From Vulcanisaeta moutnovskia 768-28 (GTDB taxonomy: Archaea > Thermoproteota > Thermoprotei > Thermoproteales > Thermocladiaceae), in assembly GCF_000190315.1 (NCBI RefSeq), contig NC_015151.1, positions 930,001-994,000 of the forward strand: a stretch of DNA of 64,000 bases. The letters are read 5' to 3'. The position numbers were made by a program, and so were the translations under genes. The notes under the pieces were generated by a model. The model saw only the letters and a list, made by a program, of their open reading frames with translations, made no database searches and had not been told where the DNA came from. This document shows positions 18,160 through 25,996 of the stretch, piece after piece (within the stretch, counting starts at the first letter, position 1; the number at the start of each line of letters is the position of its first letter).

Positions 18160-18333
18160 GTGGATTCACAGCAGTTGAAACTGAGTAAACCGTGGTTAAA
18201 TACTGAGGAGTATAGGAGAGAGCGCATTTTAGAGACCAGGTACGATACTAAGCTCGCATTGAAATTCCTTGAAGCAGGCCTGTACAGAAATGCCAAAGAG
18301 AAAAAAGAATCTGGTGCCGGGGCCGGGATTTGA
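18160..18333 (+). pseudogene. Truncated PaREP1-family gene running into tRNA-Ser
   Basis: From a GTG at 18160 the plus strand encodes about 50 residues: VDSQQLKLSKPWLNTEEY, then an arginine-rich stretch and ALKFLEAGLYRNAKEKK. This matches the start of PaREP1/PaREP8 proteins (PWxxxEEY...ALxFLexGLyRNAA). The match stops at about 18308, exactly where the tRNA-Ser 3' end begins; the frame then reads through tRNA sequence to a TGA at 18331. The rest of the PaREP1 domain is missing. Confidence 0.6.
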
Positions 18334-18399
18334 ACCCGGGCCCCCTTGCGGGGACGGACTTAGCAGGCCCGCGCCTTCACCGTGCTCGGCCACCCCGGC
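18312..18399 (-). tRNA. tRNA-Ser(GCT)
   Basis: The minus strand folds as a class II tRNA: acceptor GCCGGGG/CCCCGGC, D-arm GGCCGAGC...AAGGC, anticodon stem CGGGC/GTCCG around loop CTGCTAA (anticodon GCT), a long variable arm with CCCC/GGGG, T-arm with GTTCAAATC, A discriminator and encoded CCA (18312-18314). No intron is evident. A PaREP1 fragment abuts its 3' end. Confidence 0.92.
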
Positions 18400-18694
18400 G
18401 TTTTGTTTACCATGTTTTTGATTTAAAAGTCTTTTCCTGCGAGTTACGGTGCCAATTAGTAAGAGCGAAGGACTTGCATTATTTATTAATTTCAACTTTA
18501 AAGTGAGGATACTGCAACTCATTTATGGACAATATTCTCATTCTAAGTATAAGAATAAGGAAGGGAAAAGAAGATTTTAATTTTTCATGTGCTTATACGG
18601 TACTATTCTTTTAATTGTTTACTTACATTTTGATTTATAATTATTCTCGTAAGTGACTTATTAGTCCTGTTGAGGTTAGTTCTATGGATGTTTC
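18400..18694. other. Intergenic region upstream of PaREP2b copy 2
   Basis: This A+T-rich spacer has several poly-T and TTTAAA-like stretches that could hold the tRNA-Ser promoter (minus) and the PaREP2b promoter (plus). No gene recognised. Confidence 0.4.
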
Positions 18695-20230
18695 ATGGCT
18701 CTTAATGGTTTGAGGATTTGCTGGGGTGTGAAGGTTAGGGGTAAGAAGCGATTAGAATGTGGTGAGACCGTCAATAACCCAGAGATAGTTAGTGAGGTGA
18801 TGAAACTAATCAATGAGTTCTTAAACCGAATCGAGAAGCATAAAAACGTATTACTAAGCAGTGAGACTACGCCATTTGATTTTGCTATCAATGCCGTAAG
18901 TAATTGGTCGTCTAAGGCAATCGTGATTGCTAAGAGTGATGAAATAATTATGGAACTTGAGCTGACAGAGCATAATGTCGGTAGGACAATGATCGAGTTA
19001 CTGAGTCAAGCTAGGGAGAGGTGGCTGGAAATACATAGGCTGGAACTGGAGGAGTTAATTAGGAAGTTGAGAGGTAATGAGATTTCAATAATCATAACTG
19101 GAGAGCCATTTAATAGCAATAAGTCGTTTATAGTGCATTTATATACGATACATTTAGCAATTGAGATAGAGAGGGTGGCTGGGGCTAAGGGGGCAACGAT
19201 ACGCATGTCGCTAACGGGATTTAAGGGTACTCATATTATAACGCCGAAGCTTCTTGATGATGAAAAGCTAAGGGCTATGCAATACGGCTTATTACTAACA
19301 GATGGGTCTATCCATGAGGGTGGTTATCCGATAATGAGCACAAGTCAACTTTGGCAAGCTGTCACCTTCACACTTGTGTTTCCAGGTAAGGTCTATGCAG
19401 GCATAATAGGTTTAAGTCTCAATGAGGATGACGTGGGAATTATTTGGCGTCTAAGGGCTGTTGATTATAGGGGTATGTTTAAGAGGAAGGCTGAGGTTGC
19501 TGAGCGAGTCCTAGAGCTTGGTGATGAGGATTTCATGGGCTTCCTGCTCCTCGCGGTATTGTGTGATGGTGATGTAGATGTTGGGAAGAGGATGATTAGG
19601 CTTACCATGGGTGGGTCGAAGCGTGGGTTGTGGGGTGAGGTCATTGAGAGGTTGGTGGGTTATGGATTTAGGGAGGGTGATGGTGGGCGTAGGAAGGCGT
19701 ATAGGGTTTGGGAGTCGAAGGCTATTGCCGTTGCTCGTAAAATGCTGGGTGACTCGGTGATTAGGTCTATAATAGAGAACCTAAGTGAGTTGCCTGATGC
19801 TGAGAAGCTTAGGCGGTTGATTGGGTTGGCTGATATGGAGGTTAGGTCTTTGGGTCGTTCAATGGTTGAGGTGGTTGATGGTGTTTGGATGAGTATTAAT
19901 GTGTACAGTAGTGGTACTATCCAGCTTAGGGTTGTGCGTAGAGACTACGAGGGTGCGAGGAAAATTTGGGAGAGGTTACGAGGGGTAGGTTATGACGCCA
20001 GGTTGAGGAGGTATGGTGAGGTCTTTGTGGTTCGCATAAACATGGGCGAGGTCAAGAGGCATCCAGAGCTTGCTGCCAAGGTATGCGGATTACTGAGGGG
20101 AATGCACGAGGAAGTATTGGGTGAGGGAAATACAAGGAGAGTTCAGAGTATAGCTAAGGTGATGGAGAAACTAAGCTGTCAAATAATGTCCCGGTCAGAA
20201 TTCGAACACATAAGATGGGGTTCCTGTTGA
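18695..20230 (+). CDS. PaREP2b family protein, copy 2
   Basis: This 511-residue protein starts MALNGLRICWGVKVRGKKRLECGE, matching the other copies. It keeps the first LAGLIDADG-like motif (AMQYGLLLTDGSI), while the second is altered (LLAVLCDGDVDV). A C-terminal helical segment (LSELPDAEKLRRLI) and an alpha/beta tail follow. After LSC the C-terminus diverges from the other copies because the gene runs into a tRNA-like relic at 20188-20272. DNA endonuclease ancestry is my inference. It lies between tRNA-Ser and ATPase subunit K. Confidence 0.75.
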   Translation: MALNGLRICWGVKVRGKKRLECGETVNNPEIVSEVMKLINEFLNRIEKHKNVLLSSETTPFDFAINAVSNWSSKAIVIAKSDEIIMELELTEHNVGRTMIELLSQARERWLEIHRLELEELIRKLRGNEISIIITGEPFNSNKSFIVHLYTIHLAIEIERVAGAKGATIRMSLTGFKGTHIITPKLLDDEKLRAMQYGLLLTDGSIHEGGYPIMSTSQLWQAVTFTLVFPGKVYAGIIGLSLNEDDVGIIWRLRAVDYRGMFKRKAEVAERVLELGDEDFMGFLLLAVLCDGDVDVGKRMIRLTMGGSKRGLWGEVIERLVGYGFREGDGGRRKAYRVWESKAIAVARKMLGDSVIRSIIENLSELPDAEKLRRLIGLADMEVRSLGRSMVEVVDGVWMSINVYSSGTIQLRVVRRDYEGARKIWERLRGVGYDARLRRYGEVFVVRINMGEVKRHPELAAKVCGLLRGMHEEVLGEGNTRRVQSIAKVMEKLSCQIMSRSEFEHIRWGSC

Positions 20231-20272
20231 CTCTGTGGTTCAACGCCTTGGGCCTGGTTCGACTGTTCTGGC
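20188..20272 (-). pseudogene. Decayed class II tRNA (tRNA-Leu-like) relic
   Basis: The minus strand contains a D-arm-like GTCGAACCAGGCCCAAGGCG, then a near-palindromic anticodon-arm region TTGAACC...GTCAA containing CAG, a variable-arm-sized stretch, and a T-loop GTTCGAAT. Spacing and length (about 85 bases) match tRNA-Leu. The acceptor and T stems no longer pair, so it is not a functional tRNA. It overlaps the altered C-terminal end of PaREP2b copy 2, tRNA 3' side facing that gene's 3' end. Confidence 0.4.
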
Positions 20273-20375
20273 GTTTTCTTGGTCAGTTTTTGTTTGTTTT
20301 ATGTTTTATGTTGTGGGTTTCGTGATTGTTTTTCTGGAATAAAATTTTAATAATGTCTTATGTCTTGTTTCGTTG

Positions 20376-20678
20376 ATGGTGAGTAGGAGGGTTATCAGGG
20401 TCTTGGTAATTGCAATGATAGCGCTTAGTCTCGTGGCTTTGATCGTTCATGCACAAGCTACTGATCAAGCGCAGGTTGAGGCTGCTAGGGCCTTGGCAGC
20501 TGGTATTGGTTTTGGACTTGCGGCTCTCGGTGCCGGCATCGGCATCGGCATTGCTGGTGCTGCATCAGTAAGTGCCTTGGTTGAGAGGAGGGAGTTGTTC
20601 GCGCTCTACCTAGTATTCGTTGCCCTGGCAGAGGCAATTGCGATTTATGGCCTAGTGGTCCTCTTCATATTGTACTAA
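20376..20678 (+). CDS. atpK: A-type ATP synthase subunit K (proteolipid ring)
   Basis: This is a 100-residue two-to-three-helix proteolipid. An N-terminal hydrophobic segment (residues 8-25, ending VHAQA, probably cleaved) precedes helix 1 (ALAAGIGFGLAALGAGIGIGIAGAASVSA) and helix 2, which carries the ion-binding glutamate in FVALAEAIAIYGLVV. It forms the membrane rotor of the archaeal ATP synthase. It is encoded apart from other ATPase subunits, as is common in crenarchaea. The ATG at 20376 is preferred to a TTG at 20373; a TATA-like TTTTAATA lies about 25 bases upstream. Confidence 0.92.
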   Translation: MVSRRVIRVLVIAMIALSLVALIVHAQATDQAQVEAARALAAGIGFGLAALGAGIGIGIAGAASVSALVERRELFALYLVFVALAEAIAIYGLVVLFILY

Positions 20679-20723
20679 TCCAGGTCCTAAGAATAATTAG
20701 CGTCAAAAATAACCGCTTTTTAA

Positions 20724-22053
20724 TCACGAAGAAATCAATCGCCTAACTAACAATGGGTAGAATCTACTCGTGATCTCCAGGGACTTTATACTCACGTATT
20801 CATTAGGACCATGCTCATTACCACCCACTGGACCGAAGTCTATAGTCTCAATACCAAGTGGTGAGAAATACCTGGCATCGCTCGCACCAGCCATCTCCAT
20901 AACCCTAGCCTCAAGACCAAGCTCACTAAGAACCTCGCTGGCTGTTTTAACGAGTCCTGAGTCACGCGGAGTGTATAGGTAACCCCCACCGCCCTCACTT
21001 TCAACCTTAACCTCGATTCCCTGGAAATCCTCCCTCAACACGTCGATCATAGCCTCCTCAATGGCCTTGGCATCGTTAGTCATAGCCCTAACATTTATGA
21101 TGACCTCATGACAATCACCAACAAGCCTATACACATTAGGAACAGCGGTGACATCGAACACGCTCTGAGCCTTAACCCTAGGCACAAACCTTGTCAACGG
21201 CAGTAGAGCCCTAACGAGTCTAGTGAGCCCATCATCAACCTCCTGCTGTGGGCAATCACTGCAGGGCTTAACCACGTCAGCCTCAACCCAGGTAGGCGTG
21301 ACATTACTCTTAACAAAGCCGCCCCTAAGGCTGACTACGTATGCATTGTTGAGCCATACGTATTGGGAAAGGGCAATGACTGGGTGTATCGACACCGTTT
21401 ATGAAGTAAGCGGCGTGGTACGGAGGCGTGACCTTATAATCGAGTTGAAACCTAATGGGCTCCCTACGCCCGTTAACCACCGCCTTCTCAACCCTAGACC
21501 TGACCCTGGCATTGAATATGGCCCTCCTCCTATTTATGATAACCATCGAGTGTCCATCGGCATTAATCACGTAGTTCGGCCTAAGACCATTACCCAGTAG
21601 GTAATCCCTCACGACCCTAGCCCCATTCTCACCACCAACCTCCTCATCAGTTGTGAATGCGACGATAACCGTGCCCCTGTCTATATTTACCAGGTCCTCT
21701 AATGCCTTAAGCACGGCGGCTACATTACCCTTATCATCAAGGGCCCCACGCCCATAGGCGAGGTCACCCTCAACCGTTAATTTGAGTGGGTCATACTTCC
21801 ACTCACTGCGTATGAATGGTACGACGTCTAGGTGAGCAAGCAATAAAACTCGCGGTTCACCAGAACCAATAACACCAACTATACTCTTGTAACCACGACT
21901 GACCAACACTCTCGTCCTCATATCAAGCCCATTTAACACGCCCTCGACAAAATCAATGACACTAGGGTCGGGATATTTACCGTTGTCAGGGTCATTCACG
22001 GTATCAAAACTTATCAGGGATCGTAATAAATCAATGGCCGAACCTTTACTCAT
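20724..22053 (-). pseudogene. M20 family metallopeptidase with a frameshift
   Basis: The N-terminal part (22053 to about 21385) has the M20 metal motifs: LLLAHLDVVP, ALDDKGNVAAVL and TTDEEVGGENGA. The C-terminal part (to 20724) has the dimerisation and second metal domain, ending GGNEHGPNEYVS. They lie in different frames. The break is near 21380, where FINGVDT and HPVIALSQY should join; one missing base explains it. Intact M20 enzymes (ArgE/DapE/ACY1-like) hydrolyse N-acyl amino acids or peptides. It follows the broken MFS gene with two bases between stop and start. Confidence 0.75.
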
Positions 22054-22055
22054 GC

Positions 22056-23340
22056 TTACGCCCCCAATTCAATACCCTTAGTCTCCTTGTATAGGACAGC
22101 CGTTAGTATTATTGGTATTACTATGAGAGGTAATAGCCAATATATTGGTGCAAGCGGCGTGTGTAATGAGGATATGAGGTACGTCACAATGAATGGTGTA
22201 AAGCCGCCAAGTACTGCGACCCCAAGGTTATATGAAAAGGCGACTCCTGTATACCTTGATACTGTTGGGAATATCTCGGCAAGTATCTGCGCATAGGCAC
22301 CATTATACACAGCATGGAGCGTCTCTTCAATTATGTAGAATGCAAGTACGATTAAAAGATTGGATAACGTACTATGAAGAAGTAGAACGGTATTACCAGA
22401 ATCGCTTCACCAATTAATCCTGCAAATACAATAGGCTTTCTTCCAACTATGTCTGTCAGATAGGCAAATGGTAATGTGAGGATTAGATAAAAGGCGGACG
22501 CTATGAATGTGATGAACGTTGCCTGTGAGTATGGGAAATGCACATATTGTGTTAAGTAAGTTGCTCCATAAACGATGTACGTGTAGGATAGCGGCACACC
22601 TGCCAGGAATAGTGCCATAAGGAGCATTAATATATAATGCCCCTTCGTCACCAGTGGCGCTATAGGAACCTTAAGTGTTCTCTTCTGTCTCCTAACTTCA
22701 TCAAATGCTGGTGTTTCTGTAAGCCTTACCCTTATATAGAAGCCGATCAATGCTATTATAACGCCTAAAATAAATAGTATCCTCCAGCCATATGTTGTAA
22801 ATGCCTGTTTTGTCATCGTGCTGGAAAAGAGTGTTAATAAACCAGTCGTTAATAAACCGCTTTGAGCCATCTGAACAATACCAACGAAAAACCCACGTCT
22901 CTCCCTTGGCGCGAGCTCAGCAACCATTGTTATACCACCACCCCACTCACCACCTAATGAAAAGCCCTGTAATAACCTCAAGGTTACTAATAATGCAGGT
23001 GCTAATACACCAACCTCTTGATACGTGGGTAATAAACCCATAAACAAAGATGCAAGCGCCATAAGTATTATAGGGATCATAAACGTATTTCTCCTACCCC
23101 ACCTATCACCAAGCCAACCAAAGAAAAGTGCACCGATTGATCTCATGATAAATCCAGTACCGAATACCGCAAAATAATAAAGCAATGTTACAGTATACTT
23201 TTACTAGGGAAGAAGAGAGGACCTATTACCGTAGCCAAGTAGCCAAACAATGTGAAGTCATAGAACTCTAGAAAAGTTCCGAAAAATGACGCTATTGACG
23301 CCTCATAAGCCAGCTTAATTTGTTTTGGCCTCTCTATGTT
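22056..23340 (-). pseudogene. MFS transporter of the MHS family, broken by two frameshifts
   Basis: Three consecutive frames together encode one metabolite:H+ symporter. The first (about 23340-23188) reads ASIASFFGTFLEFYDFTLFGYLATVIGPLFFPS. The second (23185-22352) has GWLGDRWGRRNTF, LQGFSLGGEWGGG and DIVGRKP. The third (from about 22375 to 22056) has a Glu-Glu-Thr-Leu helix, NGAYAQILAEIFPT and the last helices. Each junction needs one extra base; one lies in a T run near 22371. No clear start codon is visible for the first segment. A ProP-like organic acid or osmolyte importer before decay. Confidence 0.75.
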
Positions 23341-23460
23341 TTTATCTCTATATCTTATTTATAGGCTTTTCTCTCTATCCAATATAAATTACACGATCCA
23401 CATCAAAAGAAATAAATAATATCCTATAAGTCTAAAATGAATTTTGATAAAGCAGTGTCA

Positions 23461-24210
23461 TCATCCACCTTGTAATTGAACCCCAAGGCTTTCAAGGGTG
23501 TTCTTTAGCATGTTCTTTATTTCGTTAATGTCCACGGGGACTATCGTGCCCTTAGCCGTAGTGAAGTAATACCAATTCATTGAGTGTGAGACACCCTTCA
23601 TCCTCTTAACCCTCATCCTCCTGACCGGTATGCCTAGGTTCGCCATGTTTTCATCGAATTCCATCTCTATAACGCCATCAAAGACATACTCAATACTATT
23701 GAGTAGGTTGTCGATGTCCTCCGTGGTTACATGAGCAACTATGAACGTTACCATGTTGTAGAGTCTTGATGTTGATTTCAACTGCTTAAGCATTGCAATT
23801 AAGCCCCTTGGGTCAATATTAATGAGTAGGTCATTAATTGAGTCAATTATTAAGCCACGGGCGCCCCTTGAATAAACGGCCTGGCTAACCTTACTAATTA
23901 ACTGTCCAGGATCCAACTCAGTAATTGCATCAATGACGTTAGGGGTCTTAATCCTGCGTTGATCACCCAGTGAGAATCCATCAATTACGAAGAGCCTATT
24001 ACTGAAGTCCTTTAGGTCGTTAACCACGGCCTCTGGATTATCATCAAAGGAAACATAAACAAGTGGATAATTACTAAGGACGCTCTTAGCGAGCAACTTA
24101 ACGAGGAGTGTCTTACCCATACCCAGGTCTCCACGGATGAGGACGAGGTAACCAAAGGGAAAACCCGTGGGTAATAAATCCTCTAAAACCTGGCACCTAA
24201 GAAAATCCAT
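23461..24210 (-). CDS. KaiC-like RecA-superfamily ATPase
   Basis: This is a 249-residue single-domain P-loop protein. Walker A is GDLGMGKT (residues 27-34), Walker B is in GARGLIIDSINDLL near residue 125, and a VTFIVAHVTTED strand follows. The C-terminus has the VRRMRVKRMKG strand typical of archaeal KaiC-like proteins. The order and size match short archaeal KaiC-like/GvpD-like ATPases of unknown signalling role. No associated kinase or receptor gene is next to it; downstream are decayed genes. Confidence 0.75.
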   Translation of the reverse strand: MDFLRCQVLEDLLPTGFPFGYLVLIRGDLGMGKTLLVKLLAKSVLSNYPLVYVSFDDNPEAVVNDLKDFSNRLFVIDGFSLGDQRRIKTPNVIDAITELDPGQLISKVSQAVYSRGARGLIIDSINDLLINIDPRGLIAMLKQLKSTSRLYNMVTFIVAHVTTEDIDNLLNSIEYVFDGVIEMEFDENMANLGIPVRRMRVKRMKGVSHSMNWYYFTTAKGTIVPVDINEIKNMLKNTLESLGVQLQGG

Positions 24211-24261
24211 AATTGATCATGGATTAAGCCAGAACAAAATAATTAAGCATTACCTAGACTT

Positions 24262-24357
24262 GACACCGTCAGGTTTTCTTCACATGGTTACAATACAGTT
24301 GAGGAGATTGAGAAATTGATTGAGATCCTGAAGACGTATATTAAGTCTAGGGCTTAA
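24262..24357 (+). pseudogene. C-terminal remnant of a class V aminotransferase / cysteine desulfurase
   Basis: The plus strand encodes DTVRFSSHGYNTVEEIEKLI, then EILKTYIKSRA and stop. This matches the last strand and helix of SufS/NifS-type enzymes (VRxSxHxYNTxEEIdrLvexL). Nothing upstream continues it, so only the tail remains. Confidence 0.55.
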
Positions 24358-24502
24358 TCAATGAATTCTTTCTCAATAACCACTAATTTCTTCACATATG
24401 AGGCATTGCCTAGGTTGCATGCACAAACCCCACTTAGCGTCTAAAATCTAAGTTGGGTGCGCTTGGCTTTACCCATGTTGGGTGTGGGCCTAGTGTTGGT
24501 GC

Positions 24503-25198
24503 TTGGCATGCTCCATCAACCACTCCCCGGAGGCTGTCTCGGCGTTTCCGTATATGGGTATCCCAATGGGCCTAATTGATTCCACCGGCCTTACTTATTA
24601 CGCGGTTTTAGGCGATGGTAACATTGATGCTGAGAGAAGGGTGATTGAGCTCAACATTGGTAGCGAGAAATATGAGCTACGGAGCGAGATTATCAATAGA
24701 ATAATGAGGCATGACCTTAAGGAGCATGATTTAAAGACTGCAAAGGCTGTCGACATAGACAAGAGGCGGCTCGGCGATTCGATAATTAGGGCCTTGATTG
24801 ATTATTTGAATTAACTATCAGATGCTAGGAAATTAAGGCACCTAATAACGCTGATAAACGTAGAGATCAAGCCGAGAGGTGACTCTTCGGTTGATGCCGT
24901 GAATGGCATGAGGATGTGTATTAACGTGAGGCGAAACGGCAATGTGAAACTCATGGTCAGGCGTAAGAACTTCGAGAATGCCAGGAATATTTAGGAGACG
25001 CTTCGAGTCGCAGGCTACAACGCTAATTTAAGTAAGCGAGATAGCCAATTCGTGATCTACATAAGCCAAGATGAAAATACGAGACATCCAGAGCTTATCA
25101 TTAAGGTATGCGAAGTACTTATGAGGTTGCACGAGGAGACAGTGAGTGAGGACAGCATCGAAAGAGCATGGAGAATAGCTAAGGTAATGAAAAACTGA
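24503..25198 (+). pseudogene. PaREP2b remnant, copy 3 (C-terminal half, two nonsense codons)
   Basis: One continuous plus-strand frame encodes the C-terminal half of PaREP2b: AVLGDGNID with ELNIGSEKYEL (second LAGLIDADG-like motif), LSDARKLRHLITL, GNVKLMVRRKNFENA, RHPELIIKVCEVLMRLHEET and AWRIAKVMKN. It is interrupted in frame by TAA at 24812-24814 and a TAG near 24992. The N-terminal half is missing. Its 3' end lies 58 bases from the 3' end of the CAT-anticodon tRNA, in convergent orientation. Confidence 0.8.
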
Positions 25199-25231
25199 AT
25201 TGTAGAGACTCCGCCAAAAGCCCACGGGCTC
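25198..25231 (+). repeat. Conserved PaREP2b 3' flank, copy 2
   Basis: After the remnant stop the sequence reads TTGTAGAGACTCCGCC then AAAAGCCCACGGGC, closely matching the 3' ends of PaREP2b at 28909-28930 and 5498-5519. In frame it encodes an equivalent of the NCRNPT tail of the 28.9-kb copy, showing that the upstream TGA is also a decay mutation. Confidence 0.5.
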
Positions 25232-25256
25232 AAAACAAAGCACAAAAAATCATAAC

Positions 25257-25355
25257 TGGTGGGCCCGCCGGGATTCGAACCCGGGACCTCCCGGTTATGA
25301 GCCATACGCGGGGCAACACGCCCCAGGGCGCTCTACCTGGCTAAGCTACGGGCCC
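25257..25355 (-). tRNA. tRNA with CAT anticodon (Ile2 or elongator Met), intron-containing
   Basis: The minus strand gives acceptor GGGCCCG/CGGGCCC, D-arm GCTTAGCCAGGTAGAGC, loop CTCATAA (anticodon CAT at 25297-25299), 3' anticodon strand CCGGG, T-arm CCGGG-TTCGAAT-CCCGG, A discriminator and encoded CCA. The 5' anticodon strand CCC-GG is interrupted by a 22-base intron (25304-25325), at about position 29/30, a non-canonical site known in Thermoproteales. It lacks initiator features (A1 and the GGG/CCC anticodon pairs). The G1-C72 acceptor and near identity to the Lys-type body suggest tRNA-Ile2, but identity needs isotype scoring. Confidence 0.85.
25304..25325 (-). other. tRNA intron in the anticodon stem
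   Basis: The 22-base insert starts TGGGGCGTG on the minus strand and contains GGGGC and GCCCC, which pair and would present a bulge-helix-bulge to the splicing endonuclease. Removing it restores a five-pair CCCGG/CCGGG stem. Confidence 0.7.
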
Positions 25356-25816
25356 TCCGAGATAAGCTCCTACTTCACAGTTTTTTAGTTTTTCGCCCGG
25401 GATTGGGTTTAGGAAACTACGTATGCTGGTACTTCAACGGTACGTTTGGATTTTATGCCGATCTTTTTATTTGCATAATTCGTCGTTTCATATAGCTTTT
25501 TGAATATTCAATCCCACAAACAATATTAGAAGACTATATATTCCTGCCTTAAAAGGCGGGGTCTTAAGTACGGTTTTATAGTCATTACTACGTGATGCCA
25601 CTCCGTATTGGCGATATTTCTCTGGTTCATTAGCCGCGTTAATCAATGATTAATTATATAGTGCGCAGTGCCTGATGGGGTTTCTTGTTTTTAATTCGAA
25701 GTCTAGGTTGACGAGTACTTCCCACAGCCTATCAAGGGCTTCGTTGCAGGGTATTTTACCCATCCTCGCCCTACCAATTATTACTAGGGCTTCATCTATT
25801 GTCTTTGATGTATTCA
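25356..25816. other. Intergenic region with a strong hairpin
   Basis: Little is recognisable here. CCTGCCTT at 25543-25550 pairs with AAGGCGGG at 25553-25560, separated by two bases, and TCTTAAG follows. Hairpins like this occur at ends of IS200/IS605-type elements, but no TnpA or TnpB gene is nearby. Confidence 0.35.
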
Positions 25817-25817
25817 T
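25650..25817 (-). CDS. Small hypothetical protein
   Basis: From the ATG at 25817 the product is 55 residues: MNTSKTIDEALVIIGRARMG, then a second helix (NEALDRLWEVLVNLDFELKTRN). It looks like two amphipathic helices, a plausible small dimeric protein. No family recognised. An upstream start at 25859 is also open. Low confidence that it is expressed. Confidence 0.3.
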   Translation of the reverse strand: MNTSKTIDEALVIIGRARMGKIPCNEALDRLWEVLVNLDFELKTRNPIRHCALYN

Positions 25818-25996
25818 AATTGAACATGAGGAGTAATTATGGGTTATAGGCTTAATCACACTATTCCTGAAAAGAGATTTTTAATGAATCTGTTATTTTA
25901 AATGAATAGTAGTGTTTTTGAGTCCTTAATGCAGTTAATTCAATAGTGATGATTCATTGCAGTACTGATTAGTGAGGAGACTGACCTGCCCTGATT

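Noticed and set aside
18229-18522. Minus-strand frame across tRNA-Ser
   Set aside because: Contains the typical translated T-arm GSNPGPGTRF and no domain.
25543-25561. IS200/IS605 element end
   Set aside because: Only a hairpin is present; no TnpA or TnpB gene or matching second end was found.
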